Shown here: positions 38,422 to 42,587 of the stretch, piece after piece | Numbering within the stretch: position 1 is the first letter of the stretch | Layout: each line of letters begins with the position of its first letter | The notes under the pieces: model-generated | The model's database searches: none | What the model was told of the DNA's origin: nothing | Seen by the model: the letters and a program-made list of their open reading frames with translations, nothing else | From: Synechococcales cyanobacterium GL140_1_metabat_312 | GTDB taxonomy: Bacteria > Cyanobacteriota > Cyanobacteriia > Leptolyngbyales > Leptolyngbyaceae | Length of the DNA: 42,587 nt | Reading direction: 5' to 3' | NCBI GenBank assembly: GCA_025351345.1 | Contig: JANXWB010000048.1 | Coordinates: 1 to 42,587, forward strand | Position numbers and translations under genes: made by a program

Positions 38422-39543
38422 CTATGAAACGGGTTTGGTTAGAGGTGGATCGATCGGAATCACCATAATATAGAGTCTGCTATGACCTGTAACTCGGAAC
38501 ATGCGAGATTTGACATATTCAATAGCATAGGCATCCAAAACAGGATAGCCAGTACTCTGAATGATACTTGGCTCGGATACAAATTTTCCTTGGCCATCTA
38601 ATGCAATTCCTACGATCGCTTGCCCATTGGTCTCTTTTCCATCCTTTACTTTCTGGGCGTAATCAGGAATCACTGCAACAGGTTGTTTATTGACCTGCAC
38701 AGGATAGGGAATTGTTTTAGTTGAAGTATCAACTTCAAGCTGTACAGGCGGTTTTTGCCAACTATTGTAAATTTCGTTCTCTTTGGAATCGGGCTTAGTC
38801 TGCCACTTCCCGATCGCTTGCTGTAGACCATACCCGATCGTCGGGCCTGTTTGCTTCGAGTCAAAAGCGTAGATAGGATTGCCTGCAATACTGGGCGGCG
38901 TGGCGGTTGGAGATGGCGCAGGTGAAGTAGGAGTTGCAACGGGTGTGGGTTTCGCGGCTTCTGTACCCGGAGGCATTGGGCTGATTGGAGGCAGCGGTTC
39001 AATAGTCTTGTTAAGTTTCGTAGTATCTGAGACTCTCTGAGATTCTATTTTCTCAGCCGCCATTTTCTCAGCTTGGGACTTTTTATTCCTGTCAGACTCT
39101 GGCTGAAAAGTATTGCCACTGTTCATTGACCAACTACGATCGGGATAGACGCTAGTCGAAGACGATGAGCTGTCCGATGAACCAAAATTAATGCCAGGTG
39201 TAAATATAGTTCCCGAATCAAGGGGTGGTGGAGTGGACGGTGAAAGAGTAGATGGCGTAAGTAAACCAGTCGTGCTACTCGGCGTAAGCATCCCAGTAGG
39301 AAATTTAGACTGGGTGGCATCGGGCGGAATCTGGGACAAATCCTGGGGTCTTAGCTCGACTATAGGCGTGTCTACAATGCTTGGCTGATTATCTTTACCC
39401 GCAACAATAGGTAGCCCTAAGAAAAAAATCGCATGGGCCAAGACTGCACCCCCAAACGCGATCGTCATCGGCTGCCTAAAAATCTCAGGGATCGCCTCCG
39501 TCCACTGCTCGGAATTCGACCAAGCTGCATTCATCCGACTCAT
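38422..39543 (-). CDS. TonB-like energy-transducer protein
   Basis: A 373-residue protein with the TonB layout: a short cytoplasmic N-terminus (1-30), one membrane helix (about 31-48, AFGGAVLAHAIFFLGLPI), a long Pro/Ser/Thr-rich spacer (about 55-265, with TPSPAPSPTATPP), and a C-terminal TonB-type domain (about 300-373: AIVGIALDGQGKFVSEPSII, then PVLDAYAIEYVKSRMF). TonB spans the periplasm and passes energy from ExbB/ExbD to outer-membrane receptors. Genes for an ExbB/ExbD pair are at 5931-7440; no receptor gene is here. The frame opens at 39621, but the ATG at 39543 with GGGAG upstream gives the normal TonB N-terminus. It is followed after 20 bases by the DUF697 GTPase gene. Confidence 0.78.
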   Translation of the reverse strand: MSRMNAAWSNSEQWTEAIPEIFRQPMTIAFGGAVLAHAIFFLGLPIVAGKDNQPSIVDTPIVELRPQDLSQIPPDATQSKFPTGMLTPSSTTGLLTPSTLSPSTPPPLDSGTIFTPGINFGSSDSSSSSTSVYPDRSWSMNSGNTFQPESDRNKKSQAEKMAAEKIESQRVSDTTKLNKTIEPLPPISPMPPGTEAAKPTPVATPTSPAPSPTATPPSIAGNPIYAFDSKQTGPTIGYGLQQAIGKWQTKPDSKENEIYNSWQKPPVQLEVDTSTKTIPYPVQVNKQPVAVIPDYAQKVKDGKETNGQAIVGIALDGQGKFVSEPSIIQSTGYPVLDAYAIEYVKSRMFRVTGHSRLYIMVIPIDPPLTKPVS

Positions 39544-40028
39544 AGAACAGGACTCCCAGTCTTTCTCGCCAACACAATACAGGATTTCAGACAAGACAGA
39601 TTGATAAAGATAACCAATCAAGTTCGTAAGATGCTGTCAACGAGCTTAATGACGAACACTGAAGCGATAAAGTTGCTGAATACGCCCATCAATTCTGCCC
39701 TTAGACCCCGCAACCTCTTTCCATTTTATGTAAATACATGTAAACTTAGAATAACATTCTATAAGATTGTTCATAACGGTCTTATTCAAGAGTGAACGCG
39801 AAAAGTTAGGGTGGGGCAGCAAATTTGCAGTTCTCATCCTTTTTTATGTTTCACATTGTTTTAAGAAAAGCTCTAAGAAAAGCAGCAAATTTATTGTTAG
39901 AAATCACATTAAGACTGTAAGAAACACGAATTATAATTCTGTTTGGAAATTCCGTCAAAACTGATAACCTGCGAACCACAACTAAAGTCATAAATTATAA
40001 TACCCGAGTAGAAAGAAATCATAAACTT

Positions 40029-40112
40029 GTGAACCGATCGCACAGGCTAAATGTTGAATTCAATGATGATGTACATAAAGCTTGCGTGAAATTAACTAAA
40101 TTTAGTGGCTAA
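40029..40112 (+). pseudogene. Possible truncated ribbon-helix-helix (CopG-like) fragment
   Basis: A 27-codon frame from GTG reads NRSHRLNVEFNDDVHKACVK and then LTKFSG before a TAA. The pattern RLNVEF.DDV..A...L.K.SG strongly recalls the beta strand and first helix of CopG-type ribbon-helix-helix proteins, where GKT and a second helix would follow. Here the stop falls exactly at that point, inside the left arm of the 40097-40135 hairpin. TATAAT lies 28 bases upstream. It could be an antitoxin relic or a leader peptide. The similarity is by eye over about 22 residues. Confidence 0.35.
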
Positions 40113-40135
40113 ATTATTTTCAGCCACTAAATTTA
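40097..40135. other. Perfect 14-bp inverted repeat, AT-rich
   Basis: TAAATTTAGTGGCT, an 11-base loop, and its exact complement AGCCACTAAATTTA. There is no T tract directly after it on either strand, so it is not a standard terminator; the ssb terminator is separately visible at 40301-40338. It separates two short coding-like frames and could be a small mobile hairpin element or a regulatory RNA structure. Confidence 0.7.
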
Positions 40136-40139
40136 CGCA

Positions 40140-40265
40140 CTGAAAAATACTTCAACTCCTCGGACTCAGTACGCTTCCAATAACGTAGCGGGCTATCGTC
40201 CGGCAAAGGGTGGACTTAATGGCTCTCAGCTTAAATTGGTGAACGGTGCTCAATACGGCGCTTAG
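40140..40265 (+). pseudogene. Short coding-like fragment, possibly the 3' end of a lost gene
   Basis: An open frame of 41 codons with genome-like codon use and higher GC than its flanks encodes TPRTQYASNNVAGYRPAKGG and then LNGSQLKLVNGAQYGA. A stop lies four codons before it and there is no ATG, GTG or TTG near the start, so it cannot be an ordinary gene as it stands. I do not recognise the family. It may be the tail of a gene whose front was replaced by the AT-rich hairpin segment. Confidence 0.3.
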
Positions 40266-40300
40266 TATGACTAAATAACGATCGAAACTTTCGATAGTCA

Positions 40301-40338
40301 ATTTAAAACCCCATCCGATCGTAACAATCGAATGCGGG
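40301..40338 (-). terminator. Terminator of ssb
   Basis: On the minus strand, CCCGCATTCGAT pairs with ATCGGATGGGG (one wobble pair, one mismatch, loop of seven), followed by TTTTAAAT. It lies about 27 bases past the ssb stop. Confidence 0.6.
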
Positions 40339-40364
40339 TCCTTGTAAGTATAAAACTTAGCTAA

Positions 40365-40802
40365 TTAAAACGGAATATCATCGAAGTCAGGTTCTGCCGC
40401 AGGGGGTGGACTAGCTTTTGGAGCCTTCGATCGGGTGGAGGCCGAAGGCTCTGTCGATGCTGGAGGGCGATCGGCAATTGGTGGTGCGCTAATATCTGTC
40501 ATACCGAGACTATAGATTTTTGAGGCCGTCAGTTCAGCCTGCTTTTCTTTAAAACCCTCAGGCCGATCGACCGAATTCATTGACAAACGGCCCTCAATCA
40601 CAACTCGATCGCCAAGTTGGTAAGAGGTTTGCATCTCTTGGGCCAGATTTCCCCAACCCACAACCTTAAGCTTAGCGGGGGGATCTTCTGGGCGCTGTCC
40701 TGGGAATTGGACTTCCATGTCCGCAATGGCCATTTGACTGTCTTGGGTGTAACGCAATTGAGGCGGACGGATGACTTCCGCCATGATGATACAGCTATTC
40801 AT
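40365..40802 (-). CDS. ssb: Single-stranded DNA-binding protein
   Basis: A 145-residue OB-fold protein that coats single-stranded DNA in replication and repair. It has the cyanobacterial SSB start MNSCIIMAEVIRPPQLRYTQ, then MEVQFPGQR, VVGWGNLAQEM and GDRVVIEGRLSMNSVDRPEG. A Pro/Ala/Ser linker (about 108-137) leads to the acidic tip FDDIPF, the standard site for recruiting repair proteins. It is somewhat diverged from enterobacterial SSB, as in other cyanobacteria. It stands alone between purD and an AT-rich gap. Confidence 0.93.
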   Translation of the reverse strand: MNSCIIMAEVIRPPQLRYTQDSQMAIADMEVQFPGQRPEDPPAKLKVVGWGNLAQEMQTSYQLGDRVVIEGRLSMNSVDRPEGFKEKQAELTASKIYSLGMTDISAPPIADRPPASTEPSASTRSKAPKASPPPAAEPDFDDIPF

Positions 40803-40925
40803 AAACTAAAAACTTAGAGGGTAGGGCGGAATCTTTTCTATGATGACATGGCAAATTTGATGTGAAGCAGAGAAAATTAACGATCGGAACCTAAATTCCT
40901 AAATTCAATCTGGGTTCAATGGTAT

Positions 40926-42203
40926 TTAAGAACCCGATCTAACTCGATGTCCAATGTCTCGACGGTAGTATATCCCATCAAATTGAATAGACTCGATCGC
41001 AGCATACGCTTTACTGAATGCCGCGTCGAAGGTTGAAGCGATCGCCCCAACCCCCAAAACTCGTCCGCCATCGGTGACTAGGGCATCTTTTTTCTGATAC
41101 GTTCCAGCGTGGAATACAAGTGAACCTTGAGCTTCAGCTTCAGTAATTCCAGTAATAGCTAATCCCTTTTTGTATGCACCAGGATAGCCCCCAGAGGCCG
41201 CCACGACACAAGCAGATACTTCAGACTTCCATTTCAAAGGACCAAACGTAGACAGACGACCTTCTGCACAGGCCAACATGATTTCATGCAGCGGGGTTTC
41301 CAAAAGCAGGAGAATAGCTTGGGTCTCAGGATCGCCGAAGCGACAATTGAATTCAATGACATTAACCTTTCCTGTAGGACTAATCATCAGTCCAGCGTAG
41401 AGAATCCCGCAATATTGAACACCGCGTCGTTTTAATTCAGCGATCGCAGGCTCCAAAACTTGAGTTTGAACTTGAGCCATAATCTCAGGTGTAGCGATCG
41501 GGGCCGGAGCATAAACGCCCATACCTCCTGTGTTTTCGCCCGTATCGCCCTCGCCGATTCGCTTGTGATCTTGGGCAGGCAACAAGGGAATAATGGTTTC
41601 GCCATCAGTCACAGCCAGGACGGAAACTTCTTCGCCTACTAAGCATTCTTCAATTACAACCTGTTCACCTGCTGCCCCAAAAAGTCCGCTAAAACACCCT
41701 TCTAGCGCAGCGATCGCCTCATGTAACGTCATTGCAACCGTTACGCCTTTACCCGCCGCCAGTCCATCGGCCTTAATTACAATGGGCGCGCCTTCAGTTT
41801 CTACGTAAGCGCGGGCAGACGGCAGATCCGTGAAAACAGCAGATTTAGCCGTGGGGATACTTGCGGCCTGCATTAAGTCCTTCGCCCAAGCCTTGCTCGC
41901 TTCTATTTGTGCCCCAGCTTTCTGTGGACCAAAGACTTTAATATTTTTACGTTGCAAAAAGTCTGTCATGCCCGCCGCTAAAGGAATTTCTGGGCCAACC
42001 ACGACTAGAGAAACATTGTTTACCGTACAAAACCGGGCAATACCTTCAAAATCATCCTGAGTTAAGCCCAGATTCTGACATCTTGGAAGCGTTGCAGTTC
42101 CGCCATTACCAGGAACACATATCACCTGTATTGATGCATCTTGGACCAATCGCCATGCGATCGCATGTTCTCGTCCACCGTTACCCACCACCAAAACTTT
42201 CAC
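40926..42203 (-). CDS. purD: Phosphoribosylamine-glycine ligase
   Basis: Second step of purine synthesis: joins glycine to phosphoribosylamine using ATP. The 425-residue ATP-grasp enzyme starts VKVLVVGNGGREHAIAWRL and shows IVIKADGLAAGKGVTVA, LPAQDHKRIGEGDTGENTGG and NVIEFNCRFGDPETQAILLL, all typical of PurD. Two GTG codons are possible (42215, 42203). The second has GAGG six bases before it and gives the standard family N-terminus. Substrate PRPP is supplied by Prs (35850-36845) through PurF. Confidence 0.96.
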   Translation of the reverse strand: MKVLVVGNGGREHAIAWRLVQDASIQVICVPGNGGTATLPRCQNLGLTQDDFEGIARFCTVNNVSLVVVGPEIPLAAGMTDFLQRKNIKVFGPQKAGAQIEASKAWAKDLMQAASIPTAKSAVFTDLPSARAYVETEGAPIVIKADGLAAGKGVTVAMTLHEAIAALEGCFSGLFGAAGEQVVIEECLVGEEVSVLAVTDGETIIPLLPAQDHKRIGEGDTGENTGGMGVYAPAPIATPEIMAQVQTQVLEPAIAELKRRGVQYCGILYAGLMISPTGKVNVIEFNCRFGDPETQAILLLLETPLHEIMLACAEGRLSTFGPLKWKSEVSACVVAASGGYPGAYKKGLAITGITEAEAQGSLVFHAGTYQKKDALVTDGGRVLGVGAIASTFDAAFSKAYAAIESIQFDGIYYRRDIGHRVRSGS

Positions 42204-42331
42204 AGATTTCCTCACTCCACATCAACCAATCCAGGAACTTTGAGTCGTGTGCAAAGCTCATTACTCAAAGCTAATCAATAGTATCATCGGGTCTTAACGC
42301 AACGATCTACGATCCCTATCCCGCAGACTGT

Positions 42332-42587
42332 ATGAAGCCGAAAAACACAACATTCTTGGTCCTCCTCTCGAGTCTGCTACTGGGATCCAATAGCTTGGCC
42401 GCTACACCTGTGATCGATCGTAGTAGACCAGAGGGTGCCGTTACCGCCGAAGTCGAATATCCGGCGGTAACGGCACCCGATCCCCAGCGTTTCCCGCCCA
42501 ATCCCTTAGGAGAACTACTAGCAGATCCATTAGTAAGCGATCCCAAATTACTGCTCGAACCCCGCCGATCGATTAATGATCTAGAGA
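42332..42587 (+). CDS. N-terminal part of an unknown secreted protein (3' end outside window)
   Basis: The ATG at 42332 opens a frame that stays open to the edge (85 codons). It starts with a signal peptide (KPKNTTFLVLLSSLLLGSN, likely cut after SLA-A), then Pro-rich residues (VTAPDPQRFPPNPLGELLAD, DPKLLLEPRR). I cannot name the family; the full protein is needed. Its early coding region contains a perfect 17-bp inverted repeat. It is divergent from purD, with about 130 bases between the starts. Confidence 0.7.
   Translation, partial: MKPKNTTFLVLLSSLLLGSNSLAATPVIDRSRPEGAVTAEVEYPAVTAPDPQRFPPNPLGELLADPLVSDPKLLLEPRRSINDLE
42433..42478. repeat. Perfect 17-bp GC-rich inverted repeat inside a coding region
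   Basis: GGGTGCCGTTACCGCCG, a 12-base loop, then its exact complement, within codons about 35-49 of the right-edge gene. In mRNA it would be a very stable hairpin. In protein the two arms read GAVTAE and PAVTAP. Confidence 0.9.

Larger units (their letters stand above)
39544..40300. other. Low-GC intergenic region without intact gene
   Basis: About 760 bases between the TonB-like gene and ssb, clearly lower in GC than its surroundings from 39720 to 40135. It contains a TATAAT at 39996-40001, a short coding-like frame (40029-40112), a perfect 14-bp hairpin (40097-40135) and a second coding-like fragment (40140-40265) whose GC content is higher again. The 65-codon frame at 39767-39964 has no features and is not called. 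The region looks like an island of decayed or inserted sequence. Confidence 0.55.

Noticed and set aside
39767-39964. 65-codon plus-strand frame in the low-GC gap
   Set aside because: Non-ATG start, no ribosome site and no family pattern; AT-rich DNA gives such frames by chance.
40156-40170. ACTCCTC motif reminiscent of the small RNA Yfr1
   Set aside because: The conserved Yfr1 core continues with ACAC; here it continues GGAC and the flanking stems are missing.
42316-42546. 76-codon minus-strand frame near the right edge
   Set aside because: It is antisense to the signal-peptide gene and arises in part from the inverted repeat, which reads alike on both strands.

Overview
The window is chromosomal DNA from a cyanobacterium. 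It holds a carotenoid gene (crtB), an NblS/Hik33-type (Ycf26) histidine kinase, a CYP38-like lumenal immunophilin, several cyanobacteria-type families (DUF1822, DUF4359, pentapeptide repeats, CHAT/CHASE2), and very many GCGATCGC (HIP1) octamers. GC content looks moderate, and genes lie on both strands mostly as single units or short operons. A filamentous Leptolyngbya-like lineage would fit, but this is inference only.

Layout. 1-8.2 kb, all minus strand: metH (its 3' end is cut off by the window edge), a monocistronic groEL behind a perfect CIRCE operator, a small membrane protein, an ExbD/ExbB pair and thyX. 8.5-14.3 kb: a secreted TPR protein with a YdcF-like protein (plus strand); an ArsR-type regulator, accB and efp (minus); then a CYP38-like protein and a REC-GGDEF diguanylate cyclase (plus). 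14.3-18.6 kb, minus strand: a tight three-gene unit of DUF1822 protein, CHAT-CHASE2 membrane protein and secreted protein. This is the least understood and most system-like locus here. 18.8-21.3 kb, plus strand: KDPG aldolase, an unknown secreted protein, a scar made of two decayed mobile-element or nuclease genes, and a secreted pentapeptide-repeat protein. 21.5-24.2 kb, minus: folE, a short-chain dehydrogenase and accA. 24.4-27 kb, plus: an SRPBCC protein and ribBA. 27-30.7 kb, minus: nblS, trpD and a DUF4359 protein. 30.8-32.2 kb, plus: tRNA-His and crtB. 32.2-35.4 kb, minus: bioD, a Ser/Thr kinase and a YqeY protein. Then prs (plus), a DUF697 GTPase, a TonB-like protein, ssb and purD (minus), and the start of a secreted protein running off the right edge.

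How the genes relate. Most are housekeeping: one-carbon and methionine metabolism (metH, thyX, folE), acyl-CoA carboxylation (accA, accB) with biotin synthesis (bioD), nucleotide synthesis (prs, purD, thyX), flavin (ribBA), tryptophan (trpD), and translation and folding (efp, groEL). Signalling genes (nblS, REC-GGDEF, Ser/Thr kinase, CHAT-CHASE2) are spread between them. ExbB/ExbD and the TonB-like protein lie about 31 kb apart and may act together.

The best leads are the CHAT-CHASE2/DUF1822/secreted-protein unit, a 17-bp perfect inverted repeat inside the coding start of the right-edge gene, and a low-GC intergenic region at 39.5-40.3 kb with a perfect 14-bp hairpin set between two short coding-like fragments. 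I see no CRISPR array, no complete insertion sequence and no prophage.
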